A stretch of DNA of 64,000 bases, from contig JASXTE010000012.1 of assembly GCA_030280995.1 (NCBI GenBank), forward strand, positions 7,539,001 to 7,603,000. The letters run 5' to 3'. The first letter of the stretch is position 1, and each line of letters starts with the position of its first letter. Made by a program: the position numbers and the translations under genes. The stretch comes from Hemileia vastatrix. Its lineage: Eukaryota; Basidiomycota; Pucciniomycetes; Pucciniales; Zaghouaniaceae. The notes below the pieces were generated by a model. That model made no database searches. It saw only the letters and a program-made list of their open reading frames with translations, and was not told the DNA's origin. Shown piece by piece: positions 34,398 through 47,162 of this stretch.

Positions 34398-35955
34398 TAT
34401 TGGCCAGTTGTCTAGATGAGAGAGAAAAAGTAATTAAGAAGAAGAGGAAGGAGAAGAAGAGAAGAAGAGAAAAAGAGAAGAAGAAAGAAAATAGGAAGAT
34501 GAAAAAGAGAGAAAAAGGACAAAGAAAAATATAGGAATAAAGTTAAACAAGAAATTATATAAAATGGAAAAGGGGCCAACTGCTAATGGAGGATTTGAGG
34601 GATTTGTAATGACTTCTGAAGGAAGACTTTCTTTTAACTAATGTAATTAATTTTTTTTCTCACGCTGTGTAAGTATAAACTACTGATTAATAAATACCCT
34701 TATAGCAACCTCAATAATATAAAATTTTATCATTAAAAGGAACTATACGCCAAAATAAAAAAGAAATAAAATAAATAATTTTTTGTATTTAAAATATGGA
34801 TAAGTAATATAAGTGATGAGGATACAGGAAGCCACTGTAGGTCTTTATATGAGAAAAGGGTCCTCTGAAGCATCAAGTTAATTGTAATAAAAACATTAAA
34901 CAAAGTGTAACATAAAAGCAAACTATTTTAATTAAATGTAAGGGTAAGGGTGACAAAATTGACTAGAATATATGATTAAGAGCTCAAAAATCCACCAATT
35001 TAAACACAAAAAATTACAATCAAATTAGTGAGTAATTAAATAAAACTGAGAAAGCTAAAAAATAATTAATTAAGTTTAAAACATGTTTCATAACAATTTA
35101 ATAAATAGCCAACTTAAGTGAAACATAAAAACATACTATTTTAACACATAAAAATAGTGTAATTAATTATTTTATTATAAAACATGAGTGATTACCTTTT
35201 TTAAACTATTATTAATAGTTTAATAGTTAATTTAAGTCAAAAAAGTATTTATTGTAATAAGAAAACAAATTTTTAAAGTAAAAAATTAATACTTTTTAAT
35301 GAGGTGTTTTGAATTGTTTGATACTTTGATAAAAAATTATGAGTCAAGAAAGCACCCAATAATTATGGATTATAATATATGAATGGTATCATTTAATAGA
35401 GAGAATTAAAGTTAGAAATTTGTAAATATTTAAAAGTTATTTTACAACTCAAAACAGAAGCCACAAACTTGACATTAATTTCCTGTAAAAAGGTGTTTTT
35501 GGGGCACAGAATGCCATATTTTAAAAAATAATAATGGTTTATTTGGTAGAAAAAAAGGAATTATGAAAATGAAAGATTTATAACTTTGATACCCCCTAAT
35601 ATTTATATATAATTAATTAATTAATTATATTATAAGTTAAATTTATTACTTATCTTATTATAATATAAAACTATAATTAAATAATTAATATTTTATAATT
35701 ATTAAATACATGTAAGAATGCTAATAGTTTATAGAATATAATGTATTATATGATTATTTGATTGTAAATATAATTTATATAGTAATAAAATCTATATAAC
35801 TCTTATTTTATATTATATTATCATAGGTTTGTTATATGAATTTATCATTGAATATAATATTAATTTGTATACATAATATAAATAATTTTATGCCCTCTTT
35901 TAGGTCAAATAAATTAACATAGCATTGACTACAGTCCTGGTATAGATAGCTGAAA
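34398..35955 (-). repeat. Solo LTR related to the gypsy family, with a MITE inside
   Basis: It begins TATTGGCCAGTTGTCTAGA and ends TAGATAGCTGAAA, degenerate versions of the family ends. ATAAA is duplicated on both sides (34393-34397 and 35956-35960), which shows a complete LTR bounded by its original target duplication and hence recombination between LTRs. The insertion at 35398-35597 is later. Orientation is inferred from end similarity. Confidence 0.82.
35398..35597. mobile_element. Harbinger-type MITE, copy b (200 bp)
   Basis: Ends are AGAGAGAATTAAAGTTAG (decayed) and GATACCCCCT, with AAT at 35395-35397 and 35598-35600. It lies inside the solo LTR. Confidence 0.85.
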
Positions 35956-35960
35956 ATAAA

Positions 35961-38900
35961 AGTATTAATTTAAGCAATTTTTATTAAAATATAAAAAAAA
36001 AATTCCTTTTAAAAAAATAATTTTTTATTCAAAAAAAAACATAAAAAAAGGATGATTTTCCACTAGATCTAAAAGTACTTATGTTTTTACCCTACTTTCA
36101 CCCCTGAATAGATTTTCTTATCCCTTTTGTTGCCCCCACTGGGCCCCCAATAGGTCCAACCTGGGGCTGAAAAAAGTCTGACATTCTTTTAACTAAGTTT
36201 CCTTAACAATGTTTGACTTTCATAAAAAACATTCAATTCCCTGAGAACAGCTTTCAACTTGTTTATTTACTCACAAAATATAAAATTTCATTATATTTAG
36301 GACTTTTTGTTACTTTTTTACTTCACCTGATTCCCCATAATTATATAATTGGTTCATAAAACAATTTTGAAGAAACTACTCAACTGTTATTTAAAAATAA
36401 TTGTAAAACAATTATTTTGGAGAGACATTTATTATATCTTTTATTTTTTAATAAAAATACATATTTATTCTAAAATTCATTTCCCAAAAAAAAAATTAAA
36501 TCCTGTGTGACTCCTATCAAAATTAAATAATACTATTACATAATTTTTTTGCTAAAACCTTGTGTAGAAAGACTCTTACAGTAACCTTGCTGTAAGCAGA
36601 ATCCAAGGGAGTGAGATAAGCCTAAGAAAACCCTTTCACTTTAAAATTAATAAAAAGTTTTCAATAATCTAGGCTAAAATGTCTACTTTATAATAAGATT
36701 ACTTGTTGACCAATTATATCTGATGGTTTTGAGATGAATAGAATCTGTGTTCTTAAAAAATTTACTGAAATACAACAAAAAATTGCACCAGAGATATGAT
36801 ATTTATATAAAGGAATTTATATATTTTTATGAAGATTTTCTTTAATTAACGGATGTTAAATATGAGTCCCTGGAGTTGAGAGCTTTCTAATGATATCCTA
36901 TAAGTTTTTTTTATTTAATGTTATGTAAAATATTTGTAGTGCTATGTAGAATTTTTATAATTTTAAGGGTATTACAAATTGTATAATGTTATGTAAAATG
37001 AAGGTTTTTATGAATAATAATGTCTGTGTATATCTTTTTATATGGACTAATTTTGATTCTAAAGCCTTTTTATGTATATTCAAGTCACATGTCTCCTTTT
37101 TCCTTCAGGAGCTCATCTGGAGTTTGTTTGGAGTTTCATGGAGTTTGTACAGAGTTTTTCCAGTCCTTTGGATTCAATTAGAACTATAAAACTGTAATAA
37201 AAGATCTATAAGATTTATACATAAAATAGATACATCTAGAGGAAGTTTCCACCAATTATTTTTGTCTGTGAATCCCTATTCACAAATCTTAAAATCATTA
37301 AATTTGAGTAATTTATTATAAATTGAAAAAAATTAAAAATACTTAATAAAATAATTAAAAGTATAAAAAAAATATTAATAACTCCCATAAAATTTCAAAT
37401 ACTTCTTAGGCTTCCTGAATTTTATTTGTATATATTTTCAAGCCCATAAAAATTTTTCTTGACAATGAATTAATTACTTCATCTGATGCATTATTTTGAC
37501 CAAAAATCTGCCATAAACCAACCATTTTCTTTATGATAAGATTATTCTAATATTAAATAACTTTGTAATTCTTCATAATAAATTTCCAATAAAAGATTTT
37601 CAACAATATTTATCTCCATACTAATGCTTAGAATTCCACATCCTCCCTTCAATGAAGAATATTCCCATTCTTAAATTTTGCATATTTGATTGATCAGTTA
37701 TTCATCTCCTCTTCATCCACGTCAACAATCATCTCCAACTTCTTCAATCACCAAATTTCCCTTTCCGTTAATGAACTTTCAACTTTATCTTTATCATCAT
37801 TTTTTCAAAGTATTTATGTATTCCCTGAAAATTATTTTCCAAATACAAGGTCCCTTGCCTAATTTCAAATCCTGGCTTCCCTGGAAGAACTTCCTGTGAT
37901 CTCTGAATGCTAAAAAAAATTAAATTTATCTGTCCTATAATTCCTTACAGAGCCAATGTCTACACAGGCATAGAAGCTTTACCTGATCCTACTATCACCA
38001 ATAAAAGATTATCCATAATTACAATTATCTTCAGAAAAATCAATTCCAAAAAAGCTTCATCATTCAAAAAACTTAATCCTGATCATGAGCTACCTCACCC
38101 TTCTCAAGATTCCAATCCTATTATTCCAGTTCCTCCTATAAGTTTTTTTGAAACTATTTTTCCTGGCTCAAAATGTTTTTCCATCATTTGATATCCATTA
38201 ACCCTCCATACTGTTTCTTCCATCCCCTTGAATTTAAGCTATTAAAATAACCAATACTAATGATTTTGGCTGGGTACAAAACTGTTGTATTAATCATTAT
38301 CCAAAGTTTCATATATATCTCTTTTTAGACTTTTGTCATGTATGAAAAAAAAAATTTAAATTATTTTCAAGAAAATCCAGCTAATAATAATTCAGATATT
38401 GACAAGAGAATATAACTAATGCAATGTTTTGATGTTGATTGAGAAAATTTAAAAGAGATTATTTGTTTTGATTGTTCTTCTCTATCTTTAAAGTTTTGAA
38501 TCTTTAGTGCTTTTAAAACATGTTTTCTGCTTGATCGTGTCTTCTTTCAGAACTTTCTTAATAAAACTTAAATAAACCATATTTGTCTACTGATTCTTCC
38601 ACTACTGAGAACAACATTTGAATCTCTTCAGACTCCCCTCTACTATTCTCTTTATGGCAAAGCATGAGAGAGTAGGCTCTACATCTACTGAGATGAATAT
38701 ATTAATTTAATTCTGACCTTAAGGTCCTCCAAGCTTCATTCAACATAACCCAACATGAGCCACACAACCATTCTAACTACCTAATTCACCTTCAAAAGAT
38801 TCAGAATCACAACATTCAAAAAAATATAACCCTTTAAACCACTTCAAATAAAATAACTGTCAGAGCTTTTCATATTTATCCAGACTTTTTTATCCACTCT

Positions 38901-41074
38901 ATTTCTATCCTATACATGTGTCTATCTCTCTCACTCTATCATACAATGTGTCAGTGTATCTAGTATATAAGTATGATTTAATAGTATTTATTAATGGTCC
39001 TACTACTTATTGATAAATGATTTAGTGATTAAACCTCAGGGGAAGACTAATAAAATAGTTATACTCAAATAAAACTCACAATACTTGGATTTAAATGCGT
39101 GCTAGTGGTGGAAAATAGATGAATATAATATAGTTATAGCTTATATAAAGATAATATCAATTTATAAAGGCTTTATAATATATTTCTAAATGATAATGAT
39201 TGTGTTATAATGTTTATTTGAAGTGTAGTAATTAAGTGATGTCCATTAACCTGACAAATCCTTCCTTACTTATACCAAAATCCACTGGAGTGCACAGACC
39301 TTCAATCCAGATGATGTCACTGCTATCCCCAGCAATTACAGCACTGTGAGGGCCCATCACCTCCCCATGGCGTCCACTTCAAGAAGATTCAACACCCAGA
39401 CCTCCAGTAAGGACCTTCCATCACAATTAATGATAACATAGACCCATACCATAAATAGAAAATCCAGATAAAAGCGGATACCATAAAGAAACAAGTAAAA
39501 TAACTCATCCAAAGAGAATATAATGAAACACAAAGCATATAAAGGAAAAAAATGAAATTTAAAAGCCCCCAATAACATCCCCAAGTATCCATATTAACCC
39601 AGCAATGACCTCCTAACCCATAAATCCGTGAACATTCATCCAAGGAAGCAGATTAAGTTGTCCAAACTGAGTGTATGTGCCTGAAATAGATGTATATGCT
39701 TCTTTAGGAACTGTGAGTTCACTGGATACTTCCATATGACCTAAAATAAGCAGAAAAACAAATTTTATAGGCTATTAAGAGGCTGAAACCCACTTATAGA
39801 CCTAAATATACATAATATACTGCATATTTCACTGAATATGAGATTTATGTATACATATAAGCTTATGTATGTCAATAATTACTTAATATCACTTAAGATA
39901 GATATATTATGACTCCATTAACACCTTAATAAGTATTATTAGGCTATGGATAAGCTATTTAAACTACTATAATCTATATAATAGAGTAATAATTATATAT
40001 ATATGTAATATAATCATATATATTATTGCTTTAACCTTATTTTTAAGATATAAGCTTAATGTACTTAATGTTATCTTATTTTAAGTATAAGAAATACTCA
40101 GTCATAGGGATATCTAGGCTGAAACAATGCCTCTAAACTCTTCATTAGTGTAGGGAGATCCATATCCATCTTTAAAATCTTCTCCAATAACACTCTGAAT
40201 CTACTATTTTTCTCATTCCATGAATAAACTTTTGACCACCTTTATAAGAAATCTCCATTTTCTAAAGTTTAGCATAAAAAATTTCCATCAATCATTATAA
40301 TTTTTGAATTATTAATTATTCAGATTGAGTCCTGATGAACAAGTGATAAATTCAAAGATTGAATTTAAAAAACAAATAGATTAAAATTTCAAGTTTAAAT
40401 TCAAATAGGACCAAACATATAATTGATTTTCAGTTTAAGCTCTTGGTAGATCAGCCTTCTGTAAATATTTTATTAAATAGTACAAATAATGATTGATTAG
40501 TTAGTTTATGTTTATGGTGGACCAAATAATGAGGATTTACCATTTTAAGGTCTTAGTGGATTAAACATTTAATCAATATAACACTGCTACTACAGTCTTG
40601 AGCCCAAATTTTTTGACAAGCCCTTTTTTCCAGGTTCCAACCTCTTAACCAGTGTCTCTTCAATCATAACTTCAACTTTTAAACATGTCTAAAACCAACT
40701 TTGTTTCCTCCATGATCAAGCTTGCAACTACTGTGCATTCACTCATGGAGACTGTATTTTCGCAATTAACTTGAAGAGACGCACATATAATAAAACCTGC
40801 TTTATCTGTTTTGAGAATAAAATGACCTACCATCAAATTTTTGCTCTTTTCCTATACCTAACACCAGCTTTGTTTCTTCCTGCAATACATCTTGACAGCT
40901 TTCTACTTCTAAATATAATACAACCAACAATCCTCCTCCTTTTAGCCCCTCAGACTACCTAAAAATTTTCTCTGATTACAAATCTATGGAACCCATCCAA
41001 CCACCTTCAACTCCAGCTGTTCCATATCTACAATTTAGGCTTGCTTCTTCTCCTTCCAGGACTCCAACTTCTTC
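35961..41074. other. Region without a recognised gene
   Basis: Coding-like but unidentified pieces on the plus strand include 37690-38191 (Pro/Ser-rich, for example PLPNFKSWLPWKNF and VYTGIEALPDPTITNKRL) and a Cys-rich stretch near 40720-40830 (CNYCAFTHGDC, then CFICFENKM), which may be a decayed zinc-binding transposon protein. A possible solo LTR at 38858-40126 is described separately. Elsewhere the DNA is AT-rich. Confidence 0.35.
38858..40126. repeat. Possible old solo LTR
   Basis: The left edge is TGTCAGAGC and the right edge reads ACTCAGTCATAGGGATATCTAG then GCTGAAACA, very like the right end of the solo LTR at 48975-50461. No matching target duplication is seen and the interiors are not obviously alike, so this is only a candidate. 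Confidence 0.35.
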
Positions 41075-41079
41075 TATAG

Positions 41080-41510
41080 TATTGAAATAAGAATGAATTT
41101 TATAATATTAAAGTGAATATATATATTTCTAATTCTCTAACTAACTAAAACTAAGATACAAGAGGGGGGGCTATTTATACAGATGCCCTATCCATTGATG
41201 CGTGTGTCCCCCAATCTGTTGTTCATAACATTCCATGATGCAAATTGCCTTTTGTGTACAATGCATTTTATTTGTCTTTGTCTTTCTTCTTTCTATCTTT
41301 TGTAGCTTTTTCTCATTCTAAAAAGCCATTTGCTTGTAGCACTTTCTTTTCCTAATGTTGTTCCTTTCTTTTGTAAGTATAATTGATTCTGCTTTTCTTA
41401 AACTTTTGGTTTCATTATTATGTTGAATGGAATGAATATTAGATTTACTTTTAGTATCTTTTGAATGTGAAAAGTGGATAAGCGTGAGGTTTGCTTTTCC
41501 TAGCTCAACA
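41080..41510 (-). repeat. 3' LTR of the copia element
   Basis: It runs from TATTGAAATAAGAATG to CCTAGCTCAACA and matches 45620-46052. The terminal TG is missing compared with the other copy. A purine tract (GGAAGGGAGAG on the minus strand, 41521-41511) abuts it inside. Confidence 0.92.
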
Positions 41511-42286
41511 CTCTCCCTTCCACTTGTCATTTCAATAGAGCTTTCTGAAAATAAGCCTAGTAATCTGATAAAGTAGTTATGCTTTACTCTGTCTAAACCT
41601 TTAGTAAAAATATCTGCTACCATCTCTTGTGTTGGGACATAGGTAATCATGATTTCTTTATTTTTAATTAAGTCTCGAATGTAGTTGTAATGTACATTAA
41701 TGTGTTTTGTTCTGGAGTGATATTGACTATTTTTTACCATTTCCATGGCACTCTGGTTATCTGAGAACAATTGAATTGGACCAATAATTTTTAGTCCTAG
41801 GTCATTAATAATTTTTCTATACCATTGTGCTTCTTGTGATGCTGATAGATATCCTCTAAATTCGGCCTCTGTAGACAATATTCTAACCGCCCCTAGTTGT
41901 TTACTGCACCATGATACACAGAATCCCCAGATTTGGAATACATAACCACTCTAAGATCTTCTTTTTAAGTCTTCGGCATAACTTGAATCCATGTAGCCAA
42001 TGAGGTTATTGCTTTCATCATTTTTAAACAGTATTCCTAAATCTTGGGTCCCTTTTAAATATCTTAATACTCTTTTAAAGGGTATCCAGTGTGAGTTATT
42101 TGATTTTTCAAGAAACTGTGATATAACACTTACTGCAAACAATATGTCAGGTCTTGTACATTGTGCTTGATAGTTTAATGACCCCACAGCTGCTCTATAG
42201 TCTAAGTTCTTTTCTTTAAATACTTCATGTTCTTCATCAGTTGCGCTCTCAAGTGTTATATTTGTTTGTATTGGTGTACCAACCAT
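41318..42286 (-). pseudogene. copia RNase H and end of pol
   Basis: From 42286 the frame reads KNLDYRAAVGSLNYQAQCTR and PDILFAVSVISQFLEK, then YMDSSYAEDLKRRS with the first catalytic Asp. After a stop (about 41950) the frame resumes as LSTEAEFRGYLSASQEAQWY (Glu), IQLFSDNQSAMEMVKN (Asp) and SRTKHINVHYNYIRDLI, standard copia RNase H. The C-terminus extends into the 3' LTR with a stop at 41318. The enzyme would remove RNA from the replication hybrid. Confidence 0.9.
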
Positions 42287-42355
42287 TTTTCCATCTTCTA
42301 GTCAATACTTTTCTATCAAACTTTTTGTGTAGTGTTGTTGAGATTAGACAATCTC

Positions 42356-43759
42356 TCACTTATTTCCATATATGATCTTTATTCCCAAGATATGACTTGC
42401 TACTCCCAAGTCCTTGATTTTGAAATTGTTACTTAATTCTTTAATAATTTGGTCAGAATCTTTGCCAATTAATATGAGATTGTCTACCCATGCAAATACT
42501 AGTTGTCCATGTTTTGATATAAGCAGACATGGGTCTGCATCACTTATCCAATAACCTTTGCTTATAAACCATTCAGTCATTGTATTGTACCAACCTCTGG
42601 CAGCTTGTTTTAATCCGTATAGTGATTTTTTTAATTTTATTAGGTGGTCTTTGGGATTCTTGATTAATTCATTGACTATTTCACTTGATCAGACTTCTTG
42701 TTTTGTTTCTTTTATCCAGTCTATGAATCCTTCTGGTATGTTTATATATACTGATTCTGATTCATCTAGTTTTGTATTTAAGTATACTGTCACAAAATCT
42801 ACCTGTCTAGGTTTTAAGCCTCTTTTTACAGAATAATTAAGTATGAATCTTAGCATACTAACTTTTCCAGTTGGAGAAAAGGTTTCATTGTAGTCTATCC
42901 CATTTCTTTGTTTATACCCTTTTGCTACACACCTTGCTTTATATCTTTCTAGTTTTCCATCTGAATTGAATTTCTTTGTTAGAACCCATCTTGTATTTAT
43001 GATATTTTTCTCTTTACTTTTGTCCTTTTTCTTAATGATTTCGAAGACCCCATTTTCAATGATAGAGTCAATCTTGAAAAATATAGCCTTTTTCCACTGA
43101 TTCCACTCATTTGTCTCTTGTGCCTTTTTAAAACTGTCTGGGATGTATTTGTTTTCCATTATAAATGATTGTAGTGCCATCTTTGATTCTTCATCATCTC
43201 CTTCTTGGCTTATTTGTCTTATTTCTTCATTTTTGTTTTGTTCTTTTATTCTTTCACTTCTTCTTAGCTCAATTCTTTCTTTACATGTTTCTTTCTGTTT
43301 TCCTTTATCTATTGCATTTTCTGTCTCTTTGATATTTTCTTCTCTTTTTCCATTATTGTTTAAATCACTATTTTTTTCTTCATAAATTATCAATCCTGGG
43401 TTTGTTTCTTCTTCTGGTTTTCTTTTAACATCTCTTGACCTGATTATCTTTCCTGTTTGTTTATTCCAGATTCTATATGTATTTAGTCCTTCTTCAAAGC
43501 CAACTATTACCCCCTCTAAACATCGTGGATCCAGCTTTCCAAGATGTTTATAATGATGTACGCTATAAAATATTTTGCTCCCAAATGTAAGAATTTTGTC
43601 TTTTCTTGGGTCTTTTCCCCAAAACATTTTAAATGAGTTTTTGTTATCAAAATAATTATGTAATGTTCCTGCAAATGTTACTGCTTCTCCCCATAAATAT
43701 TTTGGTAGTTTTTCACTGATCAACATTGTTCTTGTTTTTTCTATGATTGTCCTATTCAT
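42356..43759 (-). pseudogene. copia integrase end and reverse transcriptase
   Basis: From 43759 the frame holds the end of integrase (MNRTIIEKTRTMLISEKLPK, YLWGEAVTFAGTLHNY) and a charged linker, then reverse transcriptase: NTRWVLTKKFNSDGKLERYK, ARCVAKGYKQRNGIDYNETF and VDFVTVYLNTKLDESESVY. A stop at 42689-42691 interrupts; after it come LIKLKKSLYGLKQAARGWYN and the active-site box, read as FAWVDNLILIG where YVDD is usual. The second Asp is Asn, which should destroy catalysis. Confidence 0.9.
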
Positions 43760-43909
43760 TCTTTCTGCAATCCCATTATTCTGAGGTGTATTAGGAGTTG
43801 TAGTAATATTAATTATTCCTTTTTCTTGTAGCCAACTTCATAAATTATTGTTGATAAATTCTTTACCTCCATCACTTATTAGTCTCTTTACACTTACTTG
43901 TTTTTGATT

Positions 43910-44455
43910 CTATATTAAATTAATTACTTCTTTGATCTTTTCGCCTGCATCATTTTTATTGGCTAAGCACCTTATCCAGACAAACCTAGTTTCTGTGTCT
44001 GCTACCATTAGAATGTATCTTGACTTTCCTATAGATATTGGTTCAACTGGTCCTATAAGATCTACTGAAATTTCTTCACCTGGAATATTAGTTTTTTCTC
44101 TATTGGCTTTAAATGGTTTTCTAGATAATTTTCCTTTGATGCAAGCCTCACATTTTACCCCGTCCCCCATATGTCCTCCTGGACAATGTTCTTCCATACT
44201 TAGGTGCGCTGATTTTTCATCTTTATATAGATTTGCAAAGGGAAGTCTAGACTTTACTTCTCCATCAAACACAATTTTATTTTTTAGTAACACTTCAAAT
44301 CCTTTTTTATAACTAACTACTTGAGCTCCCTTTCTCCACAACAAATTTTGCAATATTAAACAAAAAGGTAAATCTGGTACAAGAAAAAGCATCTTTAAAT
44401 GTAAGTTTACAATCTTTTGAGAATAATACCACATCTCCTTTTCCTCTAATATCAA
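43910..44455 (-). pseudogene. copia integrase N-terminal and core domain
   Basis: The zinc-binding region reads HLSMEEHCPGGHMGDGVKCE and ACIKGKLSRKPF. The core begins ISVDLIGPVEPISIGKSRYI with the first catalytic Asp. After the TAA at 43910-43912 the frame continues as VKRLISDGGKEFINNNL (second Asp), stops again, and reaches GIAERMNRTI with the Glu at about 43760. All three catalytic acids are present but the frame is broken. Confidence 0.88.
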
Positions 44456-44522
44456 CGATTCTCCCTACTTCTCCTATCACAAATTTTCCATCCCATTCTG
44501 AAAGATTAACAAAATTCCCTTT

Positions 44523-45497
44523 TTAGTTGAACATATGATCGGAGGACCTGGAGTCAAGCAAAATCTGATGGATGGGTTTGGAGGAGTGATCAGCTACTAA
44601 TGTACTAATACCTACAAACGTAATATGACTATTAGTACATACATTAAATTTGGGGCTTTTCATATCACTGTCATATGGGTTGTCCTCATAATTAGAAAAT
44701 GTTTCTTCAGCAAAGATTCTACTCTTGTCATCTTCACTGGTTAGATCAATACATGTTCTTTTCAATCTACTATTTGAACTGCTGTCATCAGGTCTCTCGC
44801 TGTTCCCTCTTTTATTTTATGATCTGACCCATGTAGTGAATGCTACATTATTTTCTTCTTTGTCATGATTAGCTGTTGACACATTCTTAGGTGGAGCAAA
44901 TTTATAGTTTGACCAAATCTTTCTACACTCTCTTGCAGAGTGTCCAAAGTTTCCACAATTGTAGCATTTCATGGTTTTCTTGTTTGTAATTAGTGCTACA
45001 TTTTCTTCTTTCCTAGTCTTGAATTGGAGTTTGTCTTTTTCTAGATTCTTTAGGATATCCTCTACTTCGGGAAACTCTGCATCGGTGGTCATGATATGAA
45101 CTAGGGAGTTAAACTCCTTTGGTAGCTTTCTAAAGACAAGAAGAGATACTATTTTATTATTGAATTTGAGTCCAGTGGCTCTTAATCTGAAGATGGCGGC
45201 CCTAATGTCTTTGACAAAGTCTGCAGTGTTCTTTTACTCTATGTCTATAAGGTTTCCTAACGCCAAAATCTGATGATGAGAATTATCTCCAGCATATTTT
45301 GACTTAAACAAATTCCACAGTTTTATCCCGTCTCCTTCATGATCTAGCATCTCGTTACTGGCAATGGCCAGGTGTTCTTTGTCTAAGTGCCTTATAATTA
45401 AGTAGTAGATCTTCCTTTTCTTTTCATTGTCAACTGTTTTGGTTTCTCTTTTAACTTTTCCGAGAAGACCTAGATTATCAAATTTGGCCTTCATCAT
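44523..45497 (-). pseudogene. copia gag, zinc knuckle and protease
   Basis: Gag begins MMKAKFDNLGLLGKVKRET and is interrupted after ALGNLIDIE (45234). It continues to the classical zinc knuckle CYNCGNFGHSARECRK (about 44960). A stop at 44817 precedes a second piece with the protease box HQILLDSRSSDHMFN; the usual DSGAS is DSRSS, so the catalytic turn is altered. It ends with TAG at 44523. Gag would form particles and the protease would process it. Confidence 0.85.
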
Positions 45498-45619
45498 GGT
45501 GGACCAAGAAACATAGTTGTGAGATTTTAATACATATCAGTTACTAATATTACTACTTTGATTATCATTCATTTTTAATGAGCTATTCTAGGGTCAGTTA
45601 CCAAGGATGGTACTGATAA

Positions 45620-46052
45620 TGTATTGAAATAATAATTAATTTTATAATATTAAAGTGAATATATATATTTCTAATTCTCTAACTAACTAAAACTAAGATA
45701 CAAGAGGGGGGCTATCTATACAGATGCCTTATCCATTGATGCGTGTGTCCCCCAATCCATCATTCATAACATTCCATGACCCAAATTGCCTTTTGTGTAC
45801 AATGCCTTTTATTTGTCTTTGTCTTTCTTCTTTCTATCTTTTGTAGCTTTTTCTCATTCTCAAAAGCCATTTTCTCGTAGCACTTTCTTTTCCTAATGTT
45901 GTTTCTTTCTTTTGTAAGTATAATTGATTCTTCTTTTTCTTGAACTTTTGGTTTCATTATTATGTTGAATAGAATGAATATTAGATTTACTTTTAGTATC
46001 TTTTGAATGTGAAAAGTGGATAAGCGTGAGGTTTGCTTTTCCTAGCTCAACA
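45620..46052 (-). repeat. 5' LTR of the copia element
   Basis: It runs from TGTATTGAAATAATAAT to CCTAGCTCAACA with the terminal TG and CA intact, followed by TATAG. Confidence 0.93.
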
Positions 46053-46057
46053 TATAG

Positions 46058-46904
46058 CTATGATTAATCCTCCTTCAGTTAAAACAGTCCTTATTATCTC
46101 TCCATCTCCTTCAATCTATTCTCATTGCTCTACCAGAAGCCTAATTAATAAATGACCTATATACAGAAGCCTTCTACTTTCTTCCCACTCTTCCAAACCA
46201 TTTAAAAGACCAAAACCCCCCAGTTCCTACTCTCCAACCTCCAAGAGAATATCCACTCCATCCAAAAACATTTCCATCACAAACAAATACCATATGACAA
46301 AAATTATCAACTTTTTTTCCTTCTTTCTCAACGAAAAATATTTACCCAGTCAGGTTTTTGATTTTTGTCTGAATAGTGTTGATTCTGGTAGGATCTCTAT
46401 AGCTAATTTCTATTTATGCTTGATTCTTGATTATTTATTAATGCTGTTATTCAGACTCCTCTGGCCCTTCCTATCCATAACCAGATTATCATCTACCTGA
46501 TTCAGCTACTAAATTTACACAAGTTCCCCACAATCAGATCAGTAGCAAAATCTTTCCAGCTTTCAAAAAAATTATAGCATGTTATAGAAGTTACCCTCCT
46601 AAAGACAGAGAAGAATTCAATATGAGAGAACATGTTTTAAGGGAACCTTTCAAAATATCAAAATAGCTTCAGCACCATTAAGATCACCAAATTAAATCAG
46701 CAAAAAAGCCTCCTAGGCCCAAATCTCCAAAGTCTTCAAACAAAGCTTTTTTTTAAAAAGACTAGCTTCCTTGAATTCTTCTTCCTCCTTGTTAGTTTTA
46801 TGTTCTGGGTTAATTAGAATTTATAATAAGAGCTTTAAAAAAATAATTTTTTTTAAATATATTATTATTATTTTTGTTTATTATTATTTTTTATTCTTCT
46901 TCTT
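46058..46904. other. Flank of the copia insertion, no recognised gene
   Basis: The sequence is Pro/Ser/Leu-rich in plus-strand frames (PSPSPSIYS-like) and continuous with the DNA left of 41075. It may be part of an old transposon gene but no family is recognised. AT-rich sequence leads into the microsatellite. Confidence 0.35.
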
Positions 46905-47162
46905 TTCTTTCTTTTCTTTCTTTTTTTTCTTTTCTTTCTTTTCTTTCTTTTCTTTCTTTTCTTTCTTTTCTTTCTTTTCTTTCTTTTCTTTCTTTTCTTT
47001 CTTTTCTTTCTTTTCTTTCTTTTCTTTCTTTTCTTTCTTTTCTTTCTTTTCTTTCTTTTCTTTCTTTTCTTTCTTTTCTTTCTTTTCTTTCTTTTCTTTC
47101 TTTTCTTTCTTTTCTTTCTTTTCTTTCTTTTCTTTCTTTTCTTTCTTTTCTTTCTTTCTTTC
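46905..47162. repeat. 9-bp microsatellite (CTTTCTTTT)n
   Basis: About 27 nearly perfect copies of a 9-nt unit. Because nine is a multiple of three, long Phe/Ser/Leu frames remain open in it; these are artefacts. Confidence 0.97.

Larger units (their letters stand above)
41080..46052 (-). mobile_element. Ty1/copia retrotransposon
   Basis: LTRs of about 430 bp (41080-41510 and 45620-46052) enclose a 4.1 kb interior on the minus strand with gag, protease, integrase, then reverse transcriptase and RNase H, the copia order. TATAG is duplicated at 41075-41079 and 46053-46057. The left LTR has lost its first TG. Frame breaks, a protease substitution and a changed reverse transcriptase box show it is inactive. 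Confidence 0.95.

Noticed and set aside
39357..39643. Membrane-protein-like minus-strand frames
   Set aside because: Hydrophobic translation of AT-rich sequence in a possible LTR, two overlapping frames, no recognisable family.
38858..40126. Firm call of a solo LTR
   Set aside because: End similarity is good on the right but no target duplication is present, so it is listed only as a possibility.
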